Part shown: positions 43,001 to 50,604 of the stretch, one piece after another | Layout: every line of letters starts with the position of its first letter | How positions within the stretch are numbered: the first letter of the stretch is position 1 | Assembly (NCBI RefSeq): GCF_921293095.1 | Contig: NC_060259.1 | Coordinates: 41,459,812 to 41,523,811, forward strand | Source: Ischnura elegans | Lineage: Eukaryota; Arthropoda; Insecta; Odonata; Coenagrionidae | Length of the DNA: 64,000 nt | Direction of reading: 5' to 3' | Program-made: the position numbers and the translations under genes | Notes under the pieces: model-generated | Database searches by the model: none | What the model was told of the DNA's origin: nothing | What the model saw: the letters and a program-made list of their open reading frames with translations, nothing else

Positions 43001-46000
43001 ATGATCATCCAGTAATTCCCCAACAATTTCTATCAGAATAAAGACATTTTAATCACTATGAAAGCAACTTTTTCCTCCTGGTTCTGCAGCCAGTGATATG
43101 AATTCACATATGATTTCTTTCATTTTGGAGCTTGTGGAGTACCTGCAGCATTATTCTTGAAATATGCACACCGTACACAGTTGCATCATCAAAAGTGTTT
43201 GTCATTCAAATTTTGTACTTAGGCTGCTATTCTGGATAAGCGTTGCAAAAAATAGCATACGCTATTCTGCGGGTCATTATTGCAACGACCCCGTATTCAG
43301 AATGACGTGTAGTAATAATTTTGTTCGGAATAGCATCATGCTATTTCTTGCGCGAGCTATTTGGAAGCTCCGCCCCTTCCCGTATGAAAAACTTTCTGAA
43401 CAGTTTGCGCAACCAATGAGGGAGAAGATATTTTATATATTTTTCAATATTTTATGGAATATTGACTTGCAATTACAAATAATTGCTTCCTTTGCATTTA
43501 AATATTATATAAAACCGTGGATTTATATAATACGCTTTGAAAATCTCGTTTAGGAAATCAGCTGTTTGTTGTTGTTTTGATAATATCACAATGGCTTCAG
43601 ACAGGTGGGTTAGGTCATAATTTTACTATTATAATGATGATTTATCGGGCATAAATATTGAATCATTTACCCATATCCGATCGGTCCTTTATCGTGAGAT
43701 ATATGTTATGCGAAATAATCATTGAAAGCTAAATATGTTTGATTTTCTTCGTAATTGTCTTAGGCTTCGAAGTCTATCTGTTCGTTGCATGTCAAAATAA
43801 ATATGTACCAACTTTTATTGCGTTGATCGTGACGATATAGCTTTACTGTATGGACTAGAAGCTTTCGTTTTTAATACTAATTTTATATTATATGACTCCC
43901 TAATTTCAGTATTCAATCTCTGTTTAGGAACTGAAGTAGGTGGCAACGTCACAGCTGTGCTTTCATGTATTACGCTGGAATAGTATAGATATTTCAGCTG
44001 CAGATTTGGAAAAAGCAGAGGGAGGTGATGGTGAATTTGAGGATGATGGAACAGCTGTGAAAAAGTGAATCTAGCAATAGTGAATCGTGTGGAAAGTGCT
44101 GTTGTGTCAGTTATCATTGTTTTCGTATCAGCTGATTTTATTACGTGCTCACTGAAATTTTTGATAGACCCTGAACTGTGCCGATATACTGAAAATTAAT
44201 TGTGTGAATAACTTGCCTGGCTATAGAGGAAACAATTTGTATTGAATTCCACATGATATATATTGCGTTTATGATGTACGTAACTATTCCATTAAACGTT
44301 TGTGGTGAATCATGTTTGTTCGGAAACTTTATTGGTGTTCGGAGAAATCCTTTGTTTTCAAGCAAGTAATGCAAGTCGACTGCCCCTGTTATAATTTAGT
44401 AAATTTTAAGTTTTAATTGCAGAAGGTAGCGAATAGTGGGGGAAATAATTTCGACTCGTTGCATGTATTTGTATATACTGTCCAATTGAGGAAATGAACG
44501 GCTGATCAAAGTACATATATAGTATTATTATGGTAATATATGGTTTTCATTGATAGCTATAACTATTATTATATTTGGCGAGTTAGTGTGTTAACACAAG
44601 CATGAAATTTTTCAAGAATCGACCTCATAGCCTACATTGAGGATATTTTTAGTAGCAAGTCAAGTGATGAAATAAAATTATGAGTTGTAAATATGAATAA
44701 AACACGGAAAATTTGGGCTTATCGTAGTAATTCTTTGCATTAATTGTTATTGTTTTCGTACTGTCGATGAAGCAAGCTTGTGCTTCATATATTAAGCTCG
44801 AATGTTAATTTCTAACCAATTCACCTAACGAGTTAAATATTCATCACTTATGCTTATATTTTTTAATTAAAATAAAGCAGGTATCATTTTATTTTTGGCT
44901 ATTATTCCATTTTTCAATACTTGATTATGTTACTTTAGCCTCAGAAAAACAATTCGACATCGCAATGCGCACGTTTTCTGGGTTGCAATACCGAATAGCT
45001 CGGCCTCAAAGACCGCGTAATATTATAGCAAGCCTACCGGTTGCAATTCGCCGTTCAGAATAGTGAATTGCTACGGGCCTATGCTATTCTGAGAATTACG
45101 TCTTCCGGTGTAGTAAAAACACGAATTGCAACCGTTCTGAATACCAAATAGCATAGGCGTTGCAATACGCTATATTATAGCAACATCGGTTGCAATAACG
45201 GAGAATAGCATAATGCTATTCCATCCAGAATAGCAGCCTTAGTATCACAATAGCAAAAAAATTAAGAGCCATAGCAGAATAGACATTTAGCACAAGAAGA
45301 TCACTTTAACTTTCATATAAATTTATGTGTTTGTCATCAATCACCTCACCAAATGAATAATATTTCCGACAGAAGCTTATAGAATATATGGGCATGGTGG
45401 CAGTGGAGGAGACACCAAACATCACACATGATTCATAAGTCACCAAAATGAAAGCAAGACTTATACATAGATGAACACTGGCTGCAGGAAAACCTGGGTG
45501 AGCAAACTGTAGTAATTCAGTACATATCAACAAGATCAGTCTCGGAATAGCAGAGAGATGGATTACAGTAGTTAGGAGTGTGGGAAAGGGAGAAGAGGAA
45601 GGGTGGGCAGGAGACTGTTTATCAGGTAATTCACAGTCTAAAGTAGTAAATGTTTCATATCATTCAATGGCATCTTTTGGAAAAATCATTTTGTTTCCAA
45701 TTATCCTAATTTTTTTTCTCTGCCTAATGGTTACCTCAAAATTTTGTACATAAAATACTCATCAAGAGCATCAAGGAATGGAAATTTAGCATTTTTTCAA
45801 TATTTTCATGACACTTATGCAACCATCATTACAACAGCATAAGTTTTGGGCCAGGGCACATACCTTACTTTAAATTCTCTATGGCTATACCTCATACCTG
45901 TTCAATGCAGATCCAATCAGGTTCCTAGGAATAAATCATACTTTCAGGACTAACTTAACTTTTTTCATAAATCTTACCTAACATCATTGCAATACATTAT

Positions 46001-47496
46001 TAATATCATAATGTCACACCTCAAGAAATGGCTATCAGCACCAAAATATTTCCATTACAGTCAGTAATTTGAAATAGAACAAATGATGCATTAATGAATA
46101 CTTATGGGAACGTTCCATAAATGATTTGTTTAGCTATTCAGATGTATACAATAAGTCAATAAAACTGGATATATATTTTTTCACCATAATAGCTTGAAAT
46201 AATCTACAGCCTGCATAAAATAGACTTTTAGCTTAGCAGTAAGACTAATTCCCAATGGAGCATTACAAGACAATTGGACAATTCTTTGAGACCTTTGACC
46301 CTTTACAAGCAGGTCGCTTACATACTTGTCAACTATGACTCTAATAATTCCTATGGTTAATCGTTACGGCCGCATTGATACATCAATAGATTTGATGCCT
46401 ATGACATATGCAGATTTGACCTGCAGGATCCATTTAACATTCGAAAAAAATTAAGAGATTTTTTGGCAAATATTAAAGGATTTGCCTGTTGTGTGATTAA
46501 AAAACAGGCGGGAGGGTTCAATTACTATGGGAGAGGAAAAATGTGACGTTTCATAGCCTTGACAGCTAGACCAATGCGTGCAAAGGTTAACTGCAGGCAA
46601 GACGTAGATTCCCTTCTCATTTGACAAGAGAATAATAAGACAATGATGCTAAGTCTATCAGCCACAAGGTAGCATTTCAAAAAAACTGTCACTTCCCTGA
46701 AAGCAATGTAGGATTAACAGTCTCCCTCTGAAAGACCTTGGGGGAACTTACCTTCATCATCTGATGATTTGATTTCCACATCGTATTTATTTCACTTTGA
46801 CTACATAAAATCTCTAACACGGTAGTTGGAAAACACTGGATCATAAAACCCAATTTAAGTGAGCATTCACATGAACCACCGTCATTCAACTGAGGTGGGA
46901 TGACATTTTCCGGGTAAGAATCTTACATGACAGCAAAATGTCAATAACAAGAGCTGGCATTTGAAGGAATCTTTTCATACCAAAAGCCTGTGATAGAAAA
47001 AGCCGTCACGGTGAGTGAACAGATATACACCACCACCATGACAGAATTTCTGAAGAATAAGCGTACACCCTTGTCAAATCATTATTTAGCAAATTATGTA
47101 CAAAAACTAAAAAAAACTGACAATTTCCTAATCAGACCCTTCCATTACAGTCCCATAAAACTAACAGTTGGACCCTTGAAATTTATCTTCTGAAATAGTC
47201 ACCTTCTTTGGGAAGTCTCATCACGTCAGCCGCCGGTTGGCTTTTCTCGCGCTCTGGGGCTTCCTCTTCGCCTATTTGAAATTAGCAGCAAAATAAATTG
47301 AAAGGATATGAAGAAAGGGCACGTCAGGTCCAAGACTTCCATCCAAATTTATCATTTAATGAGCTCATATGGTCATTATCGAAGCTTGACAAATATTCGT
47401 AATTTCATTCATCTTACTTTCCAGCTCCTTCGAAGTGCACCAGCTGGTCCATGGTTGTCCATAAAGGCTACGGGAAATTCCACACAAACTATCCAT
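6910..47496 (-). CDS. ATXN7-like: Ataxin-7-like protein (SAGA deubiquitinase-module anchor), whole gene, 8 coding exons
   Basis: Join, minus strand: 47496-47418, 47271-47203, 40704-40600, 18792-18026, 17650-17348, 14199-13275, 11047-10926, 7047-6910. The phases fit at all seven junctions and the sum is 2508 nt, giving 835 residues. Residues 1-49 carry GQPWTSW, a Glu-rich stretch and VMRLPKED. Residues 50-88 form a zinc finger with C68, C71, H83 and H88. Residues 124-340 are Ser/Lys-rich with a basic Arg-Ser run near 268-292. Residues 341-835 are low-complexity, Pro/Ser-rich, with a conserved-looking block around 442-470. In known family members the N-terminal finger docks the Ubp8/USP22 deubiquitinase module to SAGA in the nucleus. 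The family's second domain, SCA7, is not visible, and there is no polyglutamine tract. The family call is firm from the N-terminus. The exact paralog and the completeness of the exon set are inferred; a small in-phase exon could be missing. Confidence 0.85.
7890..8602. mobile_element. pogo/Tigger-type MITE, copy 1
   Basis: A 713-bp non-autonomous element in the last intron. The ends read CAGCAGACTCCCTATCATCC and GGAGTGTACTG, imperfect inverted repeats of the CAGTNNACTCCCGATTATCC type, flanked by the TA target duplication (7888-7889 and 8603-8604). It has no transposase. A second copy of nearly identical length is at 37424-38138, and a fragment lies at 36465-36504. Confidence 0.8.
8605..8815 (-). 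repeat. tRNA-derived SINE, minus orientation
   Basis: Read on the minus strand it has a tRNA-like head with B box GGTTCAAGTCC (8747-8737) followed by a body and an A/T-rich tail next to the pogo element. It shares its head with the SINE at 50413, including the CTGCCAA...GGGTTC segment. Boundaries are approximate. Confidence 0.65.
9361..9715. repeat. Fold-back SINE-related repeat
   Basis: The left half is a minus-oriented SINE tail plus degraded tRNA-like head (GGACTAGCCACGGTGATAAC to the GGATTGGAACC region). The right half is the plus-oriented body and tail (CCGGTCAAGGCGAATGATTT). It is the same family as 15895-16125 and 36086-36460. The tRNA head of the right half is largely deleted. Confidence 0.6.
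10358..10662. mobile_element. piggyBac-type MITE, copy 1
   Basis: A 305-bp element with ends CCCTTTCGCTGCT and AGCAGCAAAAGGG (12 of 13 bases pair), flanked on both sides by TTAA (10354-10357, 10663-10666), the hallmark of piggyBac. Open frames on both strands inside it are by-products, and no transposase is present. Confidence 0.85.
10926..11047 (-). CDS. ATXN7-like: Ataxin-7-like exon 7
   Basis: The acceptor is TTATCTTGTAG|TT and the donor is CCACAG|GTGTGG. It is 122 nt, phase 1 in and phase 0 out. It encodes a Thr/Gln/Val-rich stretch including TGTVQVSKPQITYLATGPV. It has no known domain. It is placed by strand, order and exact phase continuity with exons 6 and 8. Confidence 0.75.
11048..13274. 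other. Intron 6 of the ataxin-7-like gene
   Basis: 2.2 kb between exons 6 and 7. AT-rich, without ORFs or repeat ends that I can support. Confidence 0.7.
13275..14199 (-). CDS. ATXN7-like: Ataxin-7-like exon 6, large C-terminal exon
   Basis: The longest exon, 925 nt, phase 0 in and phase 1 out, donor GGAAAG|GTAAGG. The acceptor TTTTTTATTGAAG|GT is weaker than the others. It starts VCPLQIRKVGG and continues with SDRRLDCFWQYMKSALLEQ, an amphipathic-looking segment that I suspect is the conserved C-terminal block of the ataxin-7 family (from memory, low certainty). The rest is low-complexity Ser/Asn/Thr-rich with a Thr run near the middle, from GTGGTAGTGGTAG-type codon repeats at 13747-13765. 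Confidence 0.78.
14321..14494. repeat. 174-bp hairpin (fold-back) element in intron 5
   Basis: The arms start GTTTTCCTGGATATTAGACA and end with the inverse TGTCTGATATCCAGGAAAAC. Pairing continues through the ATACCACTTATTTTTTATCA segment almost to a short loop holding CATCTTCAGG. It is near-perfect over about 65 bp per arm and encodes nothing. Confidence 0.8.
15895..16125 (+). repeat. tRNA-derived SINE
   Basis: Contains A box TAGCTTAACTGG (16024-16035) and B box GGTTCGAATCC (16068-16078) spaced as in a tRNA, followed by CCAGTCAAGGCGAATGATTT and a CTCTGTGGATTTT tail. An upstream non-tRNA segment is shared with the 9.4-kb and 36.1-kb copies. Cloverleaf pairing is too poor for a functional tRNA gene. 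Confidence 0.7.
17348..17650 (-). CDS. ATXN7-like: Ataxin-7-like exon 5
   Basis: The acceptor is GGAGAAAAAG read as CCTTTTTCAG|CC on the minus strand; the donor is CTTGGG|GTAAAT. It is 303 nt, phase 0 at both ends, 101 residues. The sequence is Pro/Met/Ser-rich without a recognisable fold. It contains LSCKPHGL, which superficially recalls the LTCKTH core of SCA7 but lacks the preceding cysteine, so I do not call that domain. Confidence 0.75.
18026..18792 (-). CDS. ATXN7-like: Ataxin-7-like exon 4: Ser/Lys-rich and RS-like region
   Basis: The acceptor is a long T tract ending TTTTCTACAG|AC and the donor is TTTAAAG|GTAAAT. It is 767 nt, phase 1 in and phase 0 out. It completes the zinc finger (N-LRH) and encodes residues 85-340, rich in Ser, Lys and Pro. 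A basic block, VRHRRRHRRSRSHRSRSK, sits near residues 268-285 and could be a nuclear-localisation or nucleic-acid-binding segment (inference). In ATXN7 a similar Ser-rich linker precedes the SCA7 domain, but no CxR-SLTCKxH motif is present here. Confidence 0.85.
20450..21312. mobile_element. hAT-type MITE with internal 25-bp tandem repeats
   Basis: 863 bp, ends TAGTGATGGG and CCCATCAGTA, flanked by the 8-bp duplication GTATCTAG (20442-20449, 21313-21320). The 8-bp duplication and the (C/T)A(G)TGATGGG terminus fit hAT. Sub-terminal regions are rich in GATTGAATCA/CGATCATGA motifs in both orientations. No transposase was recognised. Confidence 0.85.
21136..21232. repeat. Tandem repeat inside the hAT MITE
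   Basis: Four units of about 25 bp built on GAGTCTTTTCGATCTTGATT followed by CCTTT; the later units drift to CAATCATGATT and CGATCATAATG. Confidence 0.75.
22207..22674. repeat. Direct duplication of about 165 bp
   Basis: 22207-22371 and 22509-22674 are about 95% alike (both start TTAATAGTGCATTGTGCATA). The phrase GGTTGAGCGAAAACTGCCAG also occurs twice (22482, 22677). The second unit lies inside the piggyBac MITE and the first just outside it. Confidence 0.8.
22443..22953. mobile_element. piggyBac-type MITE, copy 2
   Basis: 511 bp with ends CCCTTTAACTGCCA and TGGCAGTATAAGGG, flanked by TTAA at 22439-22442 and 22954-22957. It contains GGGCTGACATATCAGCCC, a short palindrome near the left end. 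Non-coding. Confidence 0.82.
24361..24830 (-). other. Unrecognised open region, 149-codon minus-strand ORF
   Basis: A frame of 149 codons is open on minus and an overlapping 106-codon frame on plus, in a patch of higher GC than its surroundings. The minus frame ends near a donor-like CCCG|GTAAAT, but it lacks a convincing acceptor and its phase does not fit the flanking ataxin-7-like exons. No domain recognised; it may be a relic of an inserted sequence. Confidence 0.3.
25561..26566. mobile_element. Palindromic element with tRNA-like modules in both arms, copy 1
   Basis: The ends are CTAACAAGGGGAATACACGA and its inverse TCGTGTATTCCCCTTGTAAG. Arms of about 260 bp (25561-25830 and 26305-26566) pair over TTGAGCTCAAATTTTCTGAA and beyond. 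Each arm holds a tRNA-like module: left, plus, TGGCCCAGTGG plus B box GAATTCGATCC (25810-25820); right, minus, B box at 26326-26316. The centre (25840-26300) is AT-rich and non-coding. No clear target duplication, superfamily unassigned. Confidence 0.75.
26572..26725 (+). pseudogene. Harbinger Myb/SANT-like DNA-binding protein, fragment
   Basis: The frame reads RMARQEQEILCDLVVKYKDV and then ARCWHKITEEFNNRG before the stop. It resembles the start of the Myb/SANT-like domain of Harbinger accessory proteins (LLxLVxKYKDxIExKKxD...WxxIxxEFN). The frame upstream runs into the nested element, so the original N-terminus is interrupted and the rest of the protein is missing. Confidence 0.6.
27890..28722. 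mobile_element. Possible pogo/Tigger relic
   Basis: The right end resembles a pogo terminus (GAGAGTCTACTG followed by TA at 28723-28724) preceded by TACGAACCTCGTCGTTACAA-like sequence. The interior shares the flavour of the 8-kb and 37-kb MITEs (GCATGCAGTTCAGCTGG). I could not find a matching left end. Confidence 0.3.
28928..29141 (+). repeat. Gypsy 5' LTR
   Basis: Starts TGTAGC and shares long blocks with 34854-35054, for example CGCACAGAGCCCCGA and CCCCATGTAAAATGG. It is followed at 29142-29150 by TTGGCGCAG, a plausible primer-binding site start. Exact ends are approximate. Confidence 0.7.
29440..30075 (+). pseudogene. Gypsy gag relic
   Basis: Frame pieces resemble gag of Gypsy elements (MYPAWPEEVRNAVVHNHFLE, then LWVKQARPSSFEMQL). 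A CCHC zinc knuckle, CWMCGEIGHLRAQC, is encoded at 29934-29975. At least two frameshifts separate the pieces. Confidence 0.65.
30121..30600 (+). pseudogene. Gypsy aspartic protease relic
   Basis: The active-site loop appears at 30235-30246 as NTGA instead of the expected DTGA, followed by AMSLISKTW. It continues in another frame with LLGADFLKKH, the usual second conserved segment. The catalytic Asp-to-Asn change and the frameshift make it inactive. Confidence 0.65.
30728..32447. mobile_element. Palindromic element with tRNA-like modules in both arms, copy 2
   Basis: 1720 bp. The arms 30728-31128 and 32040-32447 are inverted copies, about 95% identical by eye, beginning CTAACAAGGGGAGACCACGA. 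Each holds a tRNA-like module with B box GGTTCAAGCCT (30973-30983 on plus; 32202-32192 on minus). The matching 79-codon frames found in the two arms are by-products. The 0.9-kb spacer is non-coding. It sits inside the Gypsy element and must be younger than it. Confidence 0.8.
32722..33240 (+). pseudogene. Gypsy reverse transcriptase relic
   Basis: Recognisable RT segments occur in broken frames: an N-terminal HQPPRRMP region, the LVREGSARFCDDYRHPN region, SGYWQCKV, and the polymerase signature YLDDIIIFS (33203-33229) with both catalytic Asp residues. An in-frame stop follows the KMLPF block. Confidence 0.75.
33590..34830 (+). pseudogene. Gypsy integrase relic
   Basis: Pieces in order: a zinc-binding-like CLTCEGCSHRKAP, the core strand ISVDILGALPQTKTGNKY, WGVPREIHWDQGCQFES, and then the C-terminal part (GRVWLHVPATKRGK..., LSNVTYRVRN) typical of Gypsy integrases. 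Several frameshifts occur. Before it, at 33361-33385, CTDHNS marks what is left of RNase H. Confidence 0.7.
34854..35054 (+). repeat. Gypsy 3' LTR
   Basis: About 80-85% similar by eye to the 5' LTR, including GTTGAGTTTGGACCTGAAA and ATGATTCCTCC. The visible divergence means an old insertion. Confidence 0.7.
35346..35493. repeat. 148-bp hairpin MITE
   Basis: Ends GCAAGGTTTTCCGGTTGACC and GGTCAACCCGAAAACCTTGC pair, and the stem continues through CGATTCATCTTC. TA occurs on both sides (35344-35345, 35494-35495). The loop holds GGCATCTTCAGG. Confidence 0.75.
36086..36460 (-). repeat. tRNA-derived SINE, minus, plus a partial second head
   Basis: On minus: A box TAGCTTAACTGG (36240-36229) and B box GGTTTGAATCC (36196-36186) as in the 15.9-kb copy. 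A short repeat of the outer end (GGGACTAGCCACGGTGATAA) recurs at 36418-36460. Confidence 0.7.
36465..36504. mobile_element. pogo MITE terminal fragment
   Basis: GCCGGATAATCGGGAGTCTG followed by CTG and TA is the inverted left end of the family at 37424. Only about 40 bp remain. Confidence 0.6.
37424..38138. mobile_element. pogo/Tigger-type MITE, copy 2
   Basis: 715 bp with ends GAGCAGACTCCCGATTATCC and GGATAATCGGGAGTGTACTG, flanked by TA (37422-37423, 38139-38140). The interior is colinear with 7890-8602, e.g. CACACAGCCACGGATGTGTG and TTCAAAACCAGGCCTTACAT. Non-coding. Confidence 0.82.
40600..40704 (-). CDS. ATXN7-like: Ataxin-7-like exon 3: N-terminal zinc finger
   Basis: The acceptor is TTGATATTAG|AC and the donor is CATGA|GTAAGT, 105 nt, phase 1 at both ends. 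The translation holds FGFCPEQDDFYIVICELCG, very close to the family's CPAHDDFYLVVC.xC. Cys68 and Cys71 are encoded here with His82/83. The last zinc ligand, His88, comes from the next exon (NLRH). This finger packs against the deubiquitinase in yeast Sgf73 and human ATXN7. Confidence 0.93.
41601..42499. mobile_element. Tc/mariner-like MITE, copy A
   Basis: Ends TTGTTTCCTATTATTTTTT and GATGAAGGAAACTACCC with TA at the right. Interior colinear with 58282-58929 (TAAATCGAAAGATTATTA, GTGACGTCA, ATGAATACACTAATGGTGG). It carries the 287-bp hAT MITE at 42002-42288; without that the lengths agree. Confidence 0.7.
42002..42288. mobile_element. hAT-type MITE with a 17-G run
   Basis: 287 bp, ends CAGGGGCGCAGC and GCTGCGCCACTG, with exact 8-bp duplication ATCTCAGA (41994-42001, 42289-42296). 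A run of 17 G occupies 42028-42044. Confidence 0.88.
43222..45238. mobile_element. PIF-Harbinger-type non-autonomous element
   Basis: 2017 bp. Ends GGCTGCTATTCTGGAT and ATCCAGAATAGCAGCC are a perfect 16-bp inverted repeat with TTA duplications (43219-43221, 45239-45241). Sub-terminal regions repeat variants of GTTGCAATA and AATAGCAT(A/T)(A/C)GCTATT. No transposase frame recognised. Confidence 0.82.
47203..47271 (-). CDS. ATXN7-like: Ataxin-7-like exon 2
   Basis: The acceptor is TTTCAAATAG|GC and the donor is AAGAAG|GTGACT. The 69-nt exon is phase 1 at both ends. It encodes an acidic stretch followed by PAADVMRLPKE. Spliced to exon 3 it reads RLPKEDMTLFGFCP, colinear with the RLNKEDMHLFG...CP segment known from ATXN7/ATXN7L1. 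This junction match is the best single proof of the gene model. Confidence 0.88.
47418..47496 (-). CDS. ATXN7-like: Ataxin-7-like exon 1 (start codon exon)
   Basis: The ATG at 47496-47494 has G at -3 and G at +4, and an in-frame TAA two codons upstream rules out an earlier start in this exon. The 26 codons contain LYGQPWTSW, which matches the (L)G(K/Q)PWSSW block at the N-terminus of ataxin-7 proteins. The exon ends in phase 1 at the donor GAAA|GTAAGA. A 5' untranslated exon further upstream is possible but not visible. Confidence 0.75.
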
Positions 47497-47599
47497 TACT
47501 TAAGACTACTTAGTTTCACCGACTTAACATTGGAGGACATCATCTCAGATAATAAGCCATTTTTGTGCGTTTGATGTCCATTTTGTAGGTGTACGACTC

Positions 47600-47720
47600 A
47601 AGTTTATAGGCATTGGATAATGAAAGCGCCGCCAGCGCCAAGTAAGGTGAATTAGAGTGTTGCCATCGGCGGCCATTTTAGAGGTATTTCTACCGGGAAA
47701 TTAAATCCTATTGTTGCTCG
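47600..47720 (-). promoter_or_regulatory. Possible promoter / 5' UTR region of the ataxin-7-like gene
   Basis: A locally CpG-rich patch 100-220 nt upstream of the start codon in an otherwise AT-rich setting. On the minus strand it contains AAAATGGCCGCCGATGGC, which includes the GCCGCCAT/ATGGC core bound by YY1/Pho-type factors often found near housekeeping transcription starts. No TATA box is evident. The ATG inside this motif opens a short frame that is not continuous with exon 1. Confidence 0.3.
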
Positions 47721-49129
47721 CTTATTTTGCACTAAATACACTTGACAGTTTATCCATGTTTATTTTAACGATTAATGTATGCCATTATGTGCTTAATAAA
47801 CTATGATAATCTTACTCAATGCCCATAATAAAGAATCAAAAAATATTTATCAGCTATTATCTTGTAATCATTAATCCTTGTTAACTTCCACTCCTTTTAC
47901 TCCCTTTCATCCTTCATCCCCATTTTCCCAAATATATGTTCAATGATACTATTGCACAGAATATACTATAGTTATTATATAGCAATCGCCTCATATTGTT
48001 TTAAATGAATCATTTAATAAAATTTAGTAAAAGTTATGAATAATATCGTTAAAAACGTCGCATTTTCCCAACGTTACTAAGTAGTATCTTGATTATGGAA
48101 TGCCCGCTAAAATTGATCGACGCGTCCTAAAAAAAGCTTGAAATCATGCATACATAAATGGTTGTTTTAAATTTGCCAAGTTTTATTATTAATTATACAA
48201 TCCATGCGACAGCTTTTACAGGATTTAATTTGAAAACTTTTAGACAGAGACAACTAACAAGTGGGGAAAATTTTGATTAGCTTCAATTTTTTGGAAATAT
48301 AACCAAATTTAAGGCAAATTAAACCGCTTCAATGAATAATCGATATTACGTACTCAACTGATGACGAAGACAAAATTCATAAACAGTTGCCGACGTACAT
48401 TTTGCTCGCTCATAAGGGTTAATGTTTGCATGCATTTCGTAATTACATACCATTGTAATGAGGTAACACATGTAAATAAATTGGCTAATGTGCAAGTCGG
48501 GGACATGAAATAGGCCTCATGAAATATCTGAAGCAAACGCAAGGTGCAGGAAATGTGGTGGTCGTGGCGCGAACTATTGCGCTAAGCTCGAGAGAAGCAA
48601 TTTGCCCGCCATTTCCAATCTTACATGATAGATTCGTACTGTAATGCGTAGGATCTCTTGCAATTTGACTAGGACTTTGAAATTCGCATGTAATTGGTAA
48701 AATGGAATGTCCAGTCCTTAAACGTTTTAGACCACAAACAACTGCCAACCTGGAGGAAGACTAATGAGAAATATTTAAAATGAGGAGTCGAACTGCAGGG
48801 CTATTCTGTATCTTGAGGGTGTAAAATTCCGCCGCCGTTATTTCCCAAATGCCCCGCTGACACGATTGATATGAGGCTAGTGACAGACGTCGGAACGTCA
48901 GCAGTCCATCTCATTTGCCTGGCGGAGAACCTAATTCTTGTATTTTACCAGATTAAAAAATAATTGATTCGAAATTTAAGTAATAAGAAGTGCTTGAGTT
49001 CACGGCTGCTAGCAAGAATCATGTGAATTTATGATATGCATTATTGATGGAAGTTTTAAAAGATACAGGTAACCCTTCCGGGCATGCCCCATTTATCTCC
49101 ACCATCATGAATACAGCACAGTAAGGTCT

Positions 49130-49300
49130 TTTCCACTAGTGGTAACTAACCAACTAGGTACCCACATCAGACTATCACCGACTCTATGCCCTGGATGGAG
49201 GCAACCTGCACAGGGAACACTCAAACCCCTGACCCCGAGTTTAGCAGGCGAGGGCCCCACCAGCCTCCTTGACAATGGGGTCCCCCATACACCCTCCACT
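49130..49300 (-). repeat. Degenerate tRNA-derived SINE
   Basis: The segment around CTCAAACCCCTGACCCCGAG and TTTAGCAGGCGAGGGCCCCA matches, in the same order, the minus-strand SINE at 8.7 kb. The B box is mutated. Confidence 0.5.
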
Positions 49301-50412
49301 TTATGGTACACATGTGCGCTCACATTGCATTAACTCTGGCAATGTGGTAGTACCCGACAGCAAAAAAACGTTTAAGTGGAAAGATTGATACAAATATTAC
49401 TCTAGAGAATGTGTACTTCATCATCATTCCTCATGAATCCTTGCTTAAAATAAAAGCACCCTTGACTCCTGACATGCAAATTGTACACTGAAACAATTGT
49501 TGAGTTTACAGGGAGAGAGATGACAATTTCAACAAATTTTTGGCACCAACTTCCAGCTGTTCAGTTAATTGTAGAAAAATAAGAAATTAAAAAGAAGATG
49601 GTGATAAACTGTCAGGGTTGCAGGTGGGTCAGGCTCTCTATTGTTGGCAACATTGCTATGGTCAAGTCATCTATCATTTACAGGGCTGGACGGATGTCTG
49701 CAACTAGAGAGCCTCACCAGATATGCCTTCAACAACATTCAGTTAATTGAGGGGAGGCCTCTAATAAACTGAATTTTTCAAATATTCAAACCTCTGAAAC
49801 TCATTACATAATATTTTCATAGTTTAAATTACGTATTCAGATCATACCAACTGATAAGGGAGATTTTTGCTTTCTTTATCCCATTCCCCTTGGGAAACTT
49901 CCATCTTTGCTGTTGCTGCTGATGCCATTGTCAGTGAACATTGATTGAAGGCTCTCATTGTATGGAGTTTCAGATTCATTTTAGATAAGTTAAATTCCAC
50001 AAAGGGATTACATAGTAGTTCATGTCCTCCATTAAATGCATTCAAATTAATAACTTTCCTGTGGATTTTCCTATTTAAGACCTATTCCTATCCTTAAATG
50101 AACTACTAGAAATATCAGAAGCATGGCAACCTGATAACACCTTATCGATGTTGAAAAATTGGAACTGTCATTCCCAGACATGACAATTGATTATGACGTT
50201 CTAAGGTTATTGTTCATACCAAAAACCTGCCTTGAAAATATGAAGGAAAAAATCAATGCAGTCACAAACAATATACAGGTATCAGATCTTCCTATAGAAA
50301 AAAATAGTTTCCTATGGAATAATTATTTTCCAAATATTCCTCTGTAAATTTATTTTATCATGCAGGATAAGAAATTTAATTCCCCTACTAAGACTTCTCC
50401 CTTACACCTTTT

Positions 50413-50604
50413 GCCGGCCTCGGTGGCGCCGGGGTAAAGTCCCCGACTGCCAACCTAGAGGTCGCGGGTTCGAATCCCGCCTGGGTGGCTTGACTACCAT
50501 CCAGGGCATGGATGTTTATGAATGTCTAACAAGTTAATTGTAAGAGAGGACAACTCTGTCCTAAATTCGCTTGTATAATAAAGACAAATTATTATTATTA
50601 TTAT
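50413..50604 (+). repeat. tRNA-derived SINE with (ATT)n tail
   Basis: Begins GCCGGCCTCGGTGGCGCCGG, has B box GGTTCGAATCC (50467-50477), a body ending TTCGCTTGTATAATAAAGAC, and an (ATT)n tail at 50588-50604. It is the best preserved of its family here (others near 8.7 and 49.2 kb). Confidence 0.8.

Noticed and set aside
43164-43553. 129-codon plus ORF at the left end of the Harbinger-type element
   Set aside because: It spans the element boundary into flanking DNA and has no transposase motif.
46689-46889. Candidate exon with donor-like ATGAAG|GTAAGT near 46753
   Set aside because: The ataxin-7-like exons 2 and 3 join perfectly without it, its phase does not fit, and the translation resembles nothing in the family.
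47540-47680. ATGGCCGCCGATGG start-like sequence on minus opening about 43 codons
   Set aside because: It stops before exon 1 and no donor joins it in frame; more likely 5' UTR or promoter sequence.
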